Below the pieces are notes generated by a model that was given only the letters and a program-made list of their open reading frames with translations, did no database searches and was not told where the DNA came from. A DNA stretch of 64,000 bases from Alloalcanivorax venustensis ISO4. GTDB taxonomy: Bacteria > Pseudomonadota > Gammaproteobacteria > Pseudomonadales > Alcanivoracaceae. This document shows, piece after piece, positions 34,801-43,404 of this stretch. The stretch is from assembly GCF_015356855.1 (NCBI RefSeq), contig NZ_ARXR01000007.1, forward strand, positions 105,331 to 169,330. Reading direction: 5' to 3'. Both the position numbers and the translations under genes were made by a program. Numbering within the stretch: position 1 is the first letter of the stretch; each line of letters starts with the position of its first letter.

Positions 34801-35373
34801 GAGGATGACGGTGCCAACCGCATTCGCGAATTTGTCCGTGTCGTCTGGGGTGAAGAGACCGAAGCCGAGAACATGGCCTGGCTCGCCGAATCCTTGGGGC
34901 AAAAAGCCAGCGAATCCGCCGACGGCACCATCCGCCGCTACCTCAGCCGCGACTTCTACAAAGACCACCTGCAAACCTACAAAAAGCGACCCATCTACTG
35001 GCTGTTCAGCTCCGGCAAACACAAAGCCTTCGAAGCCCTCGTCTATCTGCACCGCTACAACGCCGGCACACTCTCCCGCATGCGCATGGAATACGTCGTC
35101 CCCCTGCAATCCCGTATGCAAGCCCGCATCGACAACCTGGAGCAGGACATCCAATCCTCCACCTCCAGCGCCGAGCAAAAACGCTTCCAGAAGAAAAAGG
35201 ACGAGCTCATCAAACAACTCGACGAACTCCGCCGCTTCGACGAAAGCCTCCGCCACTACGCCGATCAGCGCATCACCCTGGATCTCGACGATGGCGTAAA
35301 GTTCAACTACGGAAAGTTTGGTGATCTGCTGGCTGAGGTGAAAGCCGTGACGGGGAAGAAGGCCGGTGACTGA
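31819..35373 (+). CDS. pglX: BREX-1 adenine-specific DNA methyltransferase PglX
   Basis: The 1184-residue protein has a gamma-class N6-adenine methyltransferase core: DPACGSGH (about 315-322, S-adenosylmethionine binding) and NPPY (491-494, catalytic). The N-terminal region (1-280) matches PglX, and the C-terminal helical part (about 1050-1170) resembles relatives. Residues about 650-940 (nucleotides 33770-34640) form the target-recognition region and are visibly more A/T-rich than the GC-rich ends, as if replaced. PglX marks host DNA at an asymmetric site so BREX can tell self from phage. The frame is uninterrupted. It ends eight bases into the cyclase-like gene. Confidence 0.95.
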   Translation: MNKSALKKYAPQARLHFIAAVTRRAELLGLNPESPANVEKQGDALLINGRAFPAAYGKMRTTLEARIREQGFTQVMEAMAYTWFNRLVAVRYMELHGFLDHGYRVLSHPANKDTGHTQPEILDHIADLELPGLDKPVALELKLAGNKDEELYREVLLAQCHALHTAMPFLFESLDDATELLLPDGLLRTDSILGKLVTAIDEADWQDVEIIGWLYQFYISEKKDQVIGKVVKSEDIPAATQLFTPNWIVKYLVQNSLGRLWLMANPTSQLATKWEYYIKPDEQTEEVNAQLDALIQARIDEDGATLNPESLTLLDPACGSGHILVEAYDLLRDIYLERGYRRQDIPRLILEKNLYGLDIDDRAAQLAGFALLMKARADDRRLFGQPVALNVLALQEAKSGSATELHSALNAPQVSDTTVSQLVESFEQAKTFGSLIQISAELASALPDLRRELEAVLGGGDMLGRDAAETLLGLVEQAEVLAMQFDAVVANPPYMGNKYLNPNLKKHLKAKYKGYEKDLFSAFMIRDLALTKPAGQLGFMSPFVWMFISSYEELRRHFIERNTLTTLVQLEYSGFAEATVPICTFTLSKAHVENFTGSYVRLSDFRGSENQGPRTLEAIRNPDCGWFYTAKPDDFKKIPGSPVAYWVDQTTLSAFQTGTPLHEFGTPRAGMITGNNADFVRLWHEVPLDSFGLGFKDRDSAAASGKKWFPYQKGGQYRKWYGNYEYVVDWEKDGNRLRTTKDSKGKVPAHAFNEKYIFKPNVNWSAITSSEFSCRVTFGGCLFDASGSAAFPKAQYVSMLAAFLNSSTAKSLLYAINPTLNFQAWNIGNLPISTSLVERKAEIEELVTKAVDLAKADWDARESSWDFQRLPLCSTNHASLALSAVEIQKNQGSAIAITAGLEQELNQTIAACYGLSEVQAFGSSERVTISRSGDEELAKELASYSIGCMMGRYSLDAPGLIYAHAGNEGFDPSRYETFPADDDGIVPITDEAWFEDDGANRIREFVRVVWGEETEAENMAWLAESLGQKASESADGTIRRYLSRDFYKDHLQTYKKRPIYWLFSSGKHKAFEALVYLHRYNAGTLSRMRMEYVVPLQSRMQARIDNLEQDIQSSTSSAEQKRFQKKKDELIKQLDELRRFDESLRHYADQRITLDLDDGVKFNYGKFGDLLAEVKAVTGKKAGD

Positions 35374-36169
35374 TCAAAGCAAGTTACCGGTAGAATATGA
35401 AGATAGGCTGCTGACATTTCTCGATCTCTGCGGCTTTAAAGGCGTTATCGATCAAACATTGGAAAATGATGGTGATTGGAGTGCTAACAAATTGTACTGG
35501 CTGCTCAAGGAGTTTACGGGAGACCTTCTTGAGTCGGTTGTTGTGGGCGGCGTTCCGACCTTGGGGATTGATGGGAGCAAGCAAGTCAAACCGATAGATG
35601 GCCTCGAAGGCCTAGCACAACAAAGAGAGTACAAAGAAAGCAAAGAATTATGGCCCATTTCTATCACGCATTTTTCTGATAGCTTTGTCATTTCAACCCC
35701 GGCTAGTAACAAAGGGTCTACGTATTTTCACTTTTCGCTCGTAAGAGCATTGGTTAGAGCATTTTTGCGTAAAGGCATCACTGTGCGCGGCGGTATGACA
35801 GTGGGTAAGGCTATTCATGAGTCACCGGGTGTTCTTTTTGGTCCGGCAATGAATAGGGCTTACGAACTTGAAAGCGGTTCATGCTTTGCTCTGTGGCCCA
35901 GAATTCTAATGGATAGCAATGCCCACTCAGTATTTATGGATGCTTTTCCCTCAGACGATCCATTGCGCCTCGTGGTTCAGAAGGCAGGGTACGGGTTTTG
36001 GCAAATAACACCGGCTTCCTGCGCCTTTTCTCAAGATTCGGCGGAGTCCGATGCGGAATTGCTTGGTAACCTCAAAATTCTTCACGATATACATAAAGAA
36101 GATTTGAAGCTTGGGCCTCGATACGCGGAGCTGTTGAAGAACTGGAATATCACTCACGAGCCAAATTAG
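35366..36169 (+). CDS. Class III nucleotidyl-cyclase-like protein inserted in the BREX operon
   Basis: The 267-residue protein resembles class III cyclase catalytic domains: FLDLCGF (residues 18-24, metal Asp20), HFSDSF (102-107, metal Asp105), then RGGMTVG (141-147) and FGPAMNRAYELES (158-170). Both metal-binding aspartates are present, so activity is possible. It starts at GTG 35366 with AAGAAGG upstream and overlaps the pglX stop by eight bases, so it is translated with pglX. It is A/T-rich against its neighbours and not part of the standard six BREX genes. Its product (cAMP, cGMP, cUMP or cCMP) cannot be read from the sequence. No membrane or TIR effector lies beside it. Confidence 0.72.
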   Translation: MTDQSKLPVEYEDRLLTFLDLCGFKGVIDQTLENDGDWSANKLYWLLKEFTGDLLESVVVGGVPTLGIDGSKQVKPIDGLEGLAQQREYKESKELWPISITHFSDSFVISTPASNKGSTYFHFSLVRALVRAFLRKGITVRGGMTVGKAIHESPGVLFGPAMNRAYELESGSCFALWPRILMDSNAHSVFMDAFPSDDPLRLVVQKAGYGFWQITPASCAFSQDSAESDAELLGNLKILHDIHKEDLKLGPRYAELLKNWNITHEPN

Positions 36170-36197
36170 TGATCCATGATAATAAAAGGATTTTGCC

Positions 36198-37562
36198 ATG
36201 AATGAGATAATCTGCCCTCATTGCAACAAGGCGTTCAAGATCGATGAAGCCGGCTATGCGGATATCCTCAAGCAGGTGCGCGACCACGCTTTTGAAGAGC
36301 AGCTACAGGAGCGCCTCGCGCTGGCCGAAAAGGACAAAGATGCTGCGCTCGCTCTGGCCAGGGAGCAGGCAGCCAGCGAAATCCAGAAATCAGAGGCAGC
36401 CAAAGATAAGGAGCTCCAGGAGCTGCAGGCCAAGTTGCAAGCCGGTGAGGCCTCTCAGCAACTGGCCATTGCCGATGCCCTGAAAGTGGTCGAGAGAGAG
36501 CGCGATTCACTATTGAGTGACCTCAAACAGGCAAAGCGCGATAACGAATCAGCTACCCAGTTGATTGAAGCACGCCTGAATCAGGAAATTCAGGAGCTGA
36601 AATCCAAACTCGATGCGACGGATACCAGCAAGCAGCTCGCCATTACCCAGGCGGTTTCTGTGGTGGAAAGGGAGCGTGACCAGCTACAGCACAAGCTGAG
36701 CCAGGCGGATCTTGAGAAGCAAGCTGCGGAGCGCTCGCTCAAAGACAAATACGAGACCCAGATCAAAGACCGGGACGATGCCATCGAGCGCCTGCGGGAT
36801 ATGAAGGCGCGGCTGTCTACCAAAATGGTGGGTGAGACCCTGGAGCAGCATTGCGAAACCGAATTCAACCGCATTCGCTCGACGGCCTTCCCTCGGGCCT
36901 ACTTTGAGAAGGACAACGACGCCAGCTCCGGCAGCAAGGGCGACTACATCTTCCGGGATGTTGACGAGAACGATACGCCCATCGTCTCGATCATGTTCGA
37001 GATGAAGAACGAGAGCGATACCACCGCGACAAAGAAGAAAAATGAAGACTTTCTCAAGGAGCTGGACAAGGATCGCAATGAGAAGGGCTGCGAATACGCC
37101 ATCCTGGTATCCCTACTAGAACCAGACTGCGAGCTGTATAACTCTGGTATCGTGGACGTATTCCATCGTTACCCCAAGATGTATGTCATTCGCCCCCAGT
37201 TTTTCATTCCCATGATCACCCTGCTGCGCAATGCCGCCATGAATTCCCTGGAGTACAAGCAGGAGCTGGCGCTGGTTAAAGCCCAGAACATCGATATCAC
37301 TAACTTTGAGAGTGATCTGGATACATTCAAAACGGCCTTTGCCAAGAACTACGATCTGGCGTCCCGAAAATTCCAGACAGCCATTGATGAGATCGATAAA
37401 TCAATCAACCACCTGCAAAAGACCAAGGATGCGCTGATGAGCACGGATCGGAATCTTCGATTGGCAAACGACAAGGCGCAGGACGTGACGGTGAAGAAGC
37501 TGACCCGCAAGAATCCTACGATGCAGGCGGCGTTTGAGCAGCTTGAGGGTAAAGACGAGTAA
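36198..37562 (+). CDS. DUF2130 coiled-coil protein with PD-(D/E)XK-like core
   Basis: The 454-residue protein begins with a small zinc-ribbon-like segment ([10 protein letters not shown]), then a long coiled coil (about 25-210, rich in E, K, Q and A), and a C-terminal DUF2130 domain. That domain has GDYIFRDVD near residue 250 and MFEMKNE near 265, an Asp...Glu-x-Lys set as in PD-(D/E)XK nucleases, and a C-terminal helix pair. Members sit in many defence and repair contexts. It follows the cyclase-like gene by 28 bases, and pglZ begins 169 bases later. A nuclease role is inferred. An RmuC-like recombination protein is the alternative. Confidence 0.8.
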   Translation: MNEIICPHCNKAFKIDEAGYADILKQVRDHAFEEQLQERLALAEKDKDAALALAREQAASEIQKSEAAKDKELQELQAKLQAGEASQQLAIADALKVVERERDSLLSDLKQAKRDNESATQLIEARLNQEIQELKSKLDATDTSKQLAITQAVSVVERERDQLQHKLSQADLEKQAAERSLKDKYETQIKDRDDAIERLRDMKARLSTKMVGETLEQHCETEFNRIRSTAFPRAYFEKDNDASSGSKGDYIFRDVDENDTPIVSIMFEMKNESDTTATKKKNEDFLKELDKDRNEKGCEYAILVSLLEPDCELYNSGIVDVFHRYPKMYVIRPQFFIPMITLLRNAAMNSLEYKQELALVKAQNIDITNFESDLDTFKTAFAKNYDLASRKFQTAIDEIDKSINHLQKTKDALMSTDRNLRLANDKAQDVTVKKLTRKNPTMQAAFEQLEGKDE

Positions 37563-37731
37563 GGCTGAGGATGAGGGGCTGATGACCGGTTAAAGAGAGC
37601 CGAATGCGCGCACGATGATCCGGTTCTCTTTTGACGCGGTGCTGAATGCTGGCTCAATATGACCTGTTTGGGGCCGGCAGGCTATCAGGGACACGCTGGG
37701 GTATGATGCCAATTTTGACGGAGACGCTTAA

Positions 37732-40362
37732 GTGAGCGGAACAAGCGCCATAGAGCGGATAGAGAACGGATTGGCTAAGCTGCTGCAGGCAGGCAACCGG
37801 ATTGTCTGGTGGTCTGATCCTGACGGCGAATTTGCCGATGCCGTGGCTGACCTTTCCCTTGGTGGGGCAGACGTGGTCTCCCTGGGCGATACCCCTGCAC
37901 TGGAGGTGAAGCGGCAGGTGGAGCTGGAGTCGCCCGCGAGTTGCTTTGTGCTGTACGAAGGCCAGCAAGCACCTGACCCAGAGCAGGACTGGTTGTTGGA
38001 TATTCGCCTTTATGCCGAGCCGTTTGCCGCCGATGCCACCTCCATGCTGCAGCAGGACCTCGGGCTGCAACATGCCAGCCTGCGTCATTACCTCAAAGAT
38101 CGTGGCCGTTTTTTTGCCAGTAAAGACCGCACCGAGCGTTTGGCCAGTTTGCTGCATGCCGACGACATGGAGCGCGACATCGATGCCAAGACCTGGGCGG
38201 TGTTGTCGCGGAGTGGCTCGGCGGATCCCTTTACGCTGCTGCTGGATTTGCTCTGCGACGTGGCTCAGCTCGACGAGGGCGTGGCCTTTGATGAGTCCCC
38301 TTTGTGGAAGAGCCTGGTCAAGTACGGTCTGGAACCGTTCGCATGGGCCCTGGTCGAGCGGCATTTCGGCTATGGGGATGACGCGCCCAGCCTGGCACGG
38401 TTCATTCCTCGGCTGTTGGTGACTGATCTTGGCCGGGGCTTGAAAAAGCCCCTGCCGACCGGCTTGATCAAGCTTGCGTTGCCGCAAGCGAAAGCCGGGA
38501 ACGTGGCGGTGCTATTGTCCCAATGGCGGGATTCGACGGCACGGCAGAAGGATTACGACGTGCTGTCCGCCCGGTTGGCCAGTGACCTGCATCTTGCCCG
38601 TCATCTCGCCGGCCTGACGCCCGCCGATGTGGCGAACTGTGCGACGTTTGTGGATCTGGAGCGAATCGTCGCCAATGCACTGCGCGATCAGCTGCTGGGC
38701 AATATGGCCAGCAGTGTGATGGCCGATGTACGCCGCACGGTGAATGGTCGCCTGGCCAGCTATTGGGTGAGTGATCGCTATCCCGATACGGAGGTGGGGA
38801 AGCGCAGTATTTGGCGAGGCTATTATCAGGCGCTGTTATCGGCGACGGGTCTGTTCGAGGCCATCGAAACCCGCGCCCAACAATTTGCCTTCACCAGCCC
38901 GGAGCAGGCGTATACCGCTTATACCGAGTCGCTGTTCGAAATTGATCAGTTCTATCGTCTGTTCCACGAGGCAGCGGATGTGGTGTCCGCCCGTGTCCCG
39001 GATGCGATTGCCCCCCTGGCTGATCAGGTGGAAGCGGCCTACCTCAATCGCTACCTGAACAAGCTGGCCATCCATTGGGATGGACATCTGAAAAATGGCC
39101 TGCTGGAGAATTGGAGGCTGGAGGGTGTCGTCAACCAGCAGAACTTCTACCAGAAAGTGGTGGCGCCTTATCTGGCGAAAGGTGACGAGCGCCGCATGTT
39201 TGTCATTATCAGCGATGCGCTGCGCTATGAAGTGGCCGATGAGCTGAAGACCCAGATCAATGGTCGCGAGCGTATTAATGCCACCCTACGTAGCCAGCTG
39301 GGTGTACTTCCCAGTTATACCAAATTGGGCATGGCCAGCCTGCTGCCGCACAAGATCCTGACCTACAACGCGAAAGGCTCGGTGGATGTGGATGGTCGCT
39401 CCTCGGAGGGCCTGGGTAACCGCAACAAGATAGTGGGGGCTGTCGGCGGCACCGCAGTGAAGGCAGAAACCCTGGCCAATATGGGCAAACAGGCCCTGCG
39501 AGATTTCGTCAGGCCGCACCGTGTGATTTACATTTACCACAACACCATTGATGCGGTCGGGGATTCCGCCAGTACAGAATCGAGCACCTGGATCGCCTGC
39601 CGCCAGGCGATCAATGAACTGGCGGATCTGGTGTCGCGGCTGGTGAATAATGCCAGTGCGACAGCGATTACGGTGACGGCGGATCATGGTTTCCTGTTCC
39701 GAGAAACGCCACCGGATGCGCTGGAAAAGAGTGCCATGGACAGCAAGCCTGCCGGGGCCATAACCGCCAAGAAGCGCTATCTGGTTGGCAAGGACCTGGG
39801 CGAGGCCGAGTACGCCCATCAGGGCAAAACGGCCGTCACCGCTGGAACGGGGTGTAATACCGAGTTCTGGCTCCCCCGTGGTGTGGGGCGGTTCCACTTT
39901 GTGGGAGGGGCGCGCTTTGTTCATGGCGGTGCCGCCTTGCAGGAGGTGGCCGTGCCGATCATCGAGATCCGGCAGAAATACGGCAAGTCTGCAGAGGTCA
40001 CCCGTGTTTCCAAAGTGGGCGTGAACGTATTGGGCCAGCAACATCGCATCACGACCAATTACCATGTCTTTACCTTGCTGCAGACCGAGCCGGTCAGTGA
40101 AAAGGTGCTGGCGACAACGATCACCATCGAATTGGTGAATCAGAACGGAGACAGCGTTTCATCCCGGGAGCTGTTGAACCTGGACAGCGATGCCGCCGAG
40201 CTGGGTGAGCGGCAAAGCAAAGTGTCCCTGAGTCTGGCTGCTCAAGCGGTGAAGCCTGGCAATGACCACTTTCTGGTACTCAGCGATGCTGAGAGCGAAA
40301 TCGAACTTCAGCGCATTCCGGTGCGCATCGACCTGGCAATAGAGAATGACTTCGACTTCTGA
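37732..40362 (+). CDS. pglZ: BREX-1 phosphatase-like protein PglZ
   Basis: The 876-residue protein matches PglZ, the signature BREX protein with an alkaline-phosphatase-superfamily core: FVIISDALRYEVADEL (about residue 490) and VTADHGFLFRE (about 650) carry metal ligands. It begins at GTG 37732 with GGAG about nine bases upstream. PglZ is essential for BREX; PglZ homologues show metal-dependent phosphodiesterase or nuclease activity. A 169-bp gap before it, with a TTGACG box (37631) and a TATGAT box (37702), may hold a second promoter, as the pglZ-brxL pair is a separate unit in some hosts. Its end overlaps brxL by 17 bases. Confidence 0.94.
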   Translation: MSGTSAIERIENGLAKLLQAGNRIVWWSDPDGEFADAVADLSLGGADVVSLGDTPALEVKRQVELESPASCFVLYEGQQAPDPEQDWLLDIRLYAEPFAADATSMLQQDLGLQHASLRHYLKDRGRFFASKDRTERLASLLHADDMERDIDAKTWAVLSRSGSADPFTLLLDLLCDVAQLDEGVAFDESPLWKSLVKYGLEPFAWALVERHFGYGDDAPSLARFIPRLLVTDLGRGLKKPLPTGLIKLALPQAKAGNVAVLLSQWRDSTARQKDYDVLSARLASDLHLARHLAGLTPADVANCATFVDLERIVANALRDQLLGNMASSVMADVRRTVNGRLASYWVSDRYPDTEVGKRSIWRGYYQALLSATGLFEAIETRAQQFAFTSPEQAYTAYTESLFEIDQFYRLFHEAADVVSARVPDAIAPLADQVEAAYLNRYLNKLAIHWDGHLKNGLLENWRLEGVVNQQNFYQKVVAPYLAKGDERRMFVIISDALRYEVADELKTQINGRERINATLRSQLGVLPSYTKLGMASLLPHKILTYNAKGSVDVDGRSSEGLGNRNKIVGAVGGTAVKAETLANMGKQALRDFVRPHRVIYIYHNTIDAVGDSASTESSTWIACRQAINELADLVSRLVNNASATAITVTADHGFLFRETPPDALEKSAMDSKPAGAITAKKRYLVGKDLGEAEYAHQGKTAVTAGTGCNTEFWLPRGVGRFHFVGGARFVHGGAALQEVAVPIIEIRQKYGKSAEVTRVSKVGVNVLGQQHRITTNYHVFTLLQTEPVSEKVLATTITIELVNQNGDSVSSRELLNLDSDAAELGERQSKVSLSLAAQAVKPGNDHFLVLSDAESEIELQRIPVRIDLAIENDFDF

Positions 40363-42412
40363 CATGCGAAACGAGGCGGATAACGCCCTAGATCTGGACG
40401 CAAAGCTGGTCGAGCACTTTCCCGGCAAAATTGTTCGCAAGGATCTGACCAAGCGCCTGAAAGAAGGCGCCAACGTGCCGGTATATGTGCTGGAGTACCT
40501 GCTAGGTATGTACTGTTCCTCAGCCGATGAGGAGCAGATTGCCGAGGGCATGGATCGGGTCAAGCAGGTGCTGTCACAGAACTATGTGCGGCCCGACGAG
40601 GCAGAGAAGATCAAGGCCCGCATCCGTGAGAGCGGCAATTTCAAGATCATCGACAAGGTGACGGTTCGCCTTAACGAGAAGAAAGACCAATACGAAGCCA
40701 TTCTCTCCAATCTTGGCATCAATAACGCCAATATCGAAAGCCGCCAGGTTCACGACTATGAGAAGCTGCTGGTCGGCGGAATCTGGTCGATTATCTCCAT
40801 CAAGTATGATTATGAAGATGGCCAAAGTAGTTCGCCCTTCGCCATCAAGGAATTGAAACCCATTCAGATGCCGAATATGGATATGAATGCCTTGATGGAG
40901 GCGCGGCAACAGTTTACCGAGGACGAGTGGCTGGATGTGCTGCTGCGCTCGACCGGCATGGAGCCTGCACATTTTGATACCCGCGTGAAGTGGCACTTGC
41001 TTGCGCGCTTGATTCCGTTTGTTGAGAACAACTACAACGTTTGCGAACTGGGCCCGCGTGGCACGGGTAAAAGCCACGTTTACAAGGAATGCAGCCCGAA
41101 CAGCATTCTCGTGTCTGGCGGGCAGACCACCGTTGCCAACCTGTTCTACAACATGTCACGCCGGCAGGTTGGGCTGGTGGGAATGTGGGACGTGGTGGCT
41201 TTCGACGAAGTGGCCGGGATCTCATTCAAAGACAAGGATGGCGTGCAAATCATGAAGGACTACATGGCCTCAGGCTCCTTTGCCCGTGGCCGTGACTCCA
41301 TATCAGCTAGTGCTAGTATGGTGTTTGTCGGCAATATCAATCATTCCGTGGAAACGCTGGTGAAAACCAGCCACCTGTTGTCGCCATTCCCTGAAGCCAT
41401 GATTGATTCCGCTTTCTTCGATCGTTTCCATGCCTATGTGCCGGGTTGGGAAATACCCAAGATGCGGCCTGAGTTTTTCACCAATCAGTATGGGCTGATC
41501 GTGGACTATCTGGCGGAGTACATGCGCGAGATGCGTAAGCGCACGTTCTCTGATGCCATCGACAAGTACTACAAGCTCGGTAATAACCTTAATCAGCGCG
41601 ACAGCATCGCGGTGCGGCGTACAGTGTCAGGCCTATTGAAACTGCTATACCCGCATGGTGAATACGACAAGGCTGCCATCGAGCGTTGCCTGCAATATGC
41701 GCTTGAAGTGCGCCGCCGGGTGAAGGAACAGCTCAAGAAAATCGGTGGCATGGAATTCTTCGATGTGCATTTCTCCTACATCGATGCCGAGACCATGGAA
41801 GAGCACTATGTCAGTGTGAAAGAGCAGGGTGGCGGTGGACTGATTCCAGAGGGGCAGCCCAAGCCAGGCACTGTCTATACCGTTTCGACAGGCGCGCCCA
41901 ACGGCCACTTGGGCCTTTACCGGCTGGAAACTCAGGCTACAGCGGGGAATGGCAAGCTCAACACCTCGGGTTTAGGTTCCAGTTCTGGGGCTAAAGAAGG
42001 TCTGAAAGTCGCCCATGATTACTTCAAGGCGAATGTGAATCGCGTAAGCACCATGACTAAGGCGAGTGACTTCGACCTCCATTTGCACATGGTTGAGTTA
42101 CACAACACCGGCCCATCAAAGCAGATGACGCTGGCGTCATTTATTGCCTACTGCTCTGCAACCATGAAACGGCCAACCCAGAACCAAATGATCGTACTGG
42201 GGGACATGAGCCTGGGTGGCAACATTATCCCCGCCGAGAATATGGCAGAGGCGCTACAGGTGGGTATGGATGCAGGCGCGAAGAAGGTATTGCTCCCGAT
42301 GGCCAATGCCCAGGATATTCCGACGGTGCCTGCGGAGTTGTTTTCCAAGTATCAGGTGAGTTTTTACTCTGATCCGGTTGATGCGGTGTTTAAGGCATTG
42401 GGAGTGGAGTGA
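40346..42412 (+). CDS. brxL: BREX Lon-like protein BrxL
   Basis: The 688-residue protein is BrxL: an N-terminal region (VRKDLTKRLKEGANVPVYVL), an AAA+ core with GPRGTGKSH (Walker A, about 235-243) and VVAFDEVAGI (Walker B, about 290), and a C-terminal Lon-protease-like domain (LVxLHNTGPSKQMTLASF and VLGDMSLGGNI). BrxL homologues form ring-shaped DNA-binding assemblies; the Lon-like region is thought to lack protease activity. It starts at 40346, overlapping pglZ by 17 bases, or at ATG 40364. It is the last gene of the BREX operon, and the A/T-rich tail after 42412 ends the system. Confidence 0.95.
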   Translation: MTSTSDMRNEADNALDLDAKLVEHFPGKIVRKDLTKRLKEGANVPVYVLEYLLGMYCSSADEEQIAEGMDRVKQVLSQNYVRPDEAEKIKARIRESGNFKIIDKVTVRLNEKKDQYEAILSNLGINNANIESRQVHDYEKLLVGGIWSIISIKYDYEDGQSSSPFAIKELKPIQMPNMDMNALMEARQQFTEDEWLDVLLRSTGMEPAHFDTRVKWHLLARLIPFVENNYNVCELGPRGTGKSHVYKECSPNSILVSGGQTTVANLFYNMSRRQVGLVGMWDVVAFDEVAGISFKDKDGVQIMKDYMASGSFARGRDSISASASMVFVGNINHSVETLVKTSHLLSPFPEAMIDSAFFDRFHAYVPGWEIPKMRPEFFTNQYGLIVDYLAEYMREMRKRTFSDAIDKYYKLGNNLNQRDSIAVRRTVSGLLKLLYPHGEYDKAAIERCLQYALEVRRRVKEQLKKIGGMEFFDVHFSYIDAETMEEHYVSVKEQGGGGLIPEGQPKPGTVYTVSTGAPNGHLGLYRLETQATAGNGKLNTSGLGSSSGAKEGLKVAHDYFKANVNRVSTMTKASDFDLHLHMVELHNTGPSKQMTLASFIAYCSATMKRPTQNQMIVLGDMSLGGNIIPAENMAEALQVGMDAGAKKVLLPMANAQDIPTVPAELFSKYQVSFYSDPVDAVFKALGVE

Positions 42413-42448
42413 TTTGTAGTAATTCAGACTTGATCTTACGGCCGCCTT

Positions 42449-42655
42449 TCAGCACGCCTGCCGTTCCGGCTCAAAACTGGACAGCTCGGTCACATCCCGG
42501 TAAAGCTCCAAGATTGTCTGAAGCTGAACCACTTGGTAGCGCTTTCTCACCACGGACAACGGCGCACGGGTATCCGAGCGGCAAAGCACCTTTGGGGCGT
42601 CGAAGGAGAGAGGGCCAGGGGCATTCTCCTTGTAAAAGGCATATGAGCGGATCAT
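42449..42655 (-). pseudogene. Truncated DUF932-type (phage/plasmid TIGR03299-like) gene remnant
   Basis: Translated on the minus strand, this fragment contains VLCRSDTRAPLSVVRKRYQVVQLQTILELYRDVTELSSFE, which matches the N-terminal third of DUF932-type mobile-element proteins (RSDTxAPLSVV). It then stops abruptly at a TGA, and upstream sequence lacks the normal start. The remaining DUF932 gene is absent, so it is a relic left by rearrangement between the BREX operon and the right cassette. The rest of the 411-base gap (42413-42823) shows nothing. Confidence 0.7.
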
Positions 42656-42823
42656 GGAGCAGGCGGAAGCATTATCGAACCACTGGACGCAGTGAGGCGC
42701 TGGCCGAAGGGCTTCGCCACGCGGAAGGAGCCCCAGTCAGGTTGACAGCACAGCGAAACGCGGGTTGGATGCCATTATTACGGTACCCGGCGACGTGCTT
42801 CCCCTGCTCATACGCTGGCTCTC

Positions 42824-43243
42824 TTAGGGGGCATCTTCACGGGTAAAGAAAGCGTCGACCAAGCCCCGGATGATCAAGTCGGCTTCTTCGTCGGATGGGA
42901 GCTCACCATGATTTAAGATCAGGTGCACACCCAGAAGATCACCGAACGCGGAAATGACCTCATACTCGAAGATACCGTATTTGGGGCTCAGGTGGCCCCA
43001 ACGGCGCCGGCGGTACGCCCAGATCCGATCCAAGTAGCGACAGCTCTCTATCATCAGCTTCATGCGGCCTGAGCTCCAGAAGTTAAGTAGGCGCTCACTC
43101 CGATACGGGTCTCTTTTGGATGTCATAAGCCCTTCGCAGAGAAAGGCCCCCCAGATTGGGGCGACGGCTCGAGGCAGGGCCTTGCTTTTCAGGTCCGCCG
43201 CCAGCGATAACCGGCGATAGGGCGATGGATCGTTGGAAGACAT
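42824..43243 (-). CDS. Unknown island protein, paralogue B
   Basis: The 139-residue protein is the sister of the gene at 19907-20350: APIWGAFLCEGLMTSKRD, CRYLDRIWAYRR, and FGDLLGVHLILNHGELPSDEEAD align closely. The alignment covers nearly the whole length, with a variable N-terminus. No known motif or membrane segment. ATG 43243 begins MSSNDPSPY; the open frame extends further upstream without support. It lies downstream of radC on the same strand, with about 160 bases between. Both copies neighbour a copy of the GCGACA-N5-TGTCGC operator, so the two may be cassette partners of the same regulator. Confidence 0.7.
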   Translation of the reverse strand: MSSNDPSPYRRLSLAADLKSKALPRAVAPIWGAFLCEGLMTSKRDPYRSERLLNFWSSGRMKLMIESCRYLDRIWAYRRRRWGHLSPKYGIFEYEVISAFGDLLGVHLILNHGELPSDEEADLIIRGLVDAFFTREDAP

Positions 43244-43404
43244 AGCGTTTCTCTGGTGGAAAGGTGGATGTTTTAGCCAGCGAAGAGGTTCCACTAACTC
43301 GGAAGGCTTATGGCGCAGTATTAAGCTGGAAATAGGCGGCGCCCCAGCCGGTCTGGCGGGGCGAGATCGGAAAGACGAGTCGAAGACAGTAGGCAGGGAG
43401 CAGT

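Noticed and set aside
31819..35373. Type I or type IIG restriction-modification reading of PglX
   Set aside because: The surrounding brxA, brxB, brxC, pglZ and brxL genes make BREX certain; there is no HsdR/HsdS or fused nuclease domain.
35366..37562. A complete Pycsar system
   Set aside because: The cyclase-like gene has no PycTIR or PycTM effector next to it; the neighbour is a DUF2130 protein.
42409..42846. Plus-strand open frame of 145 codons after brxL
   Set aside because: It overlaps the DUF932 relic on the other strand, has no ribosome binding site, and its translation is Arg/Pro/Ser-rich noise.
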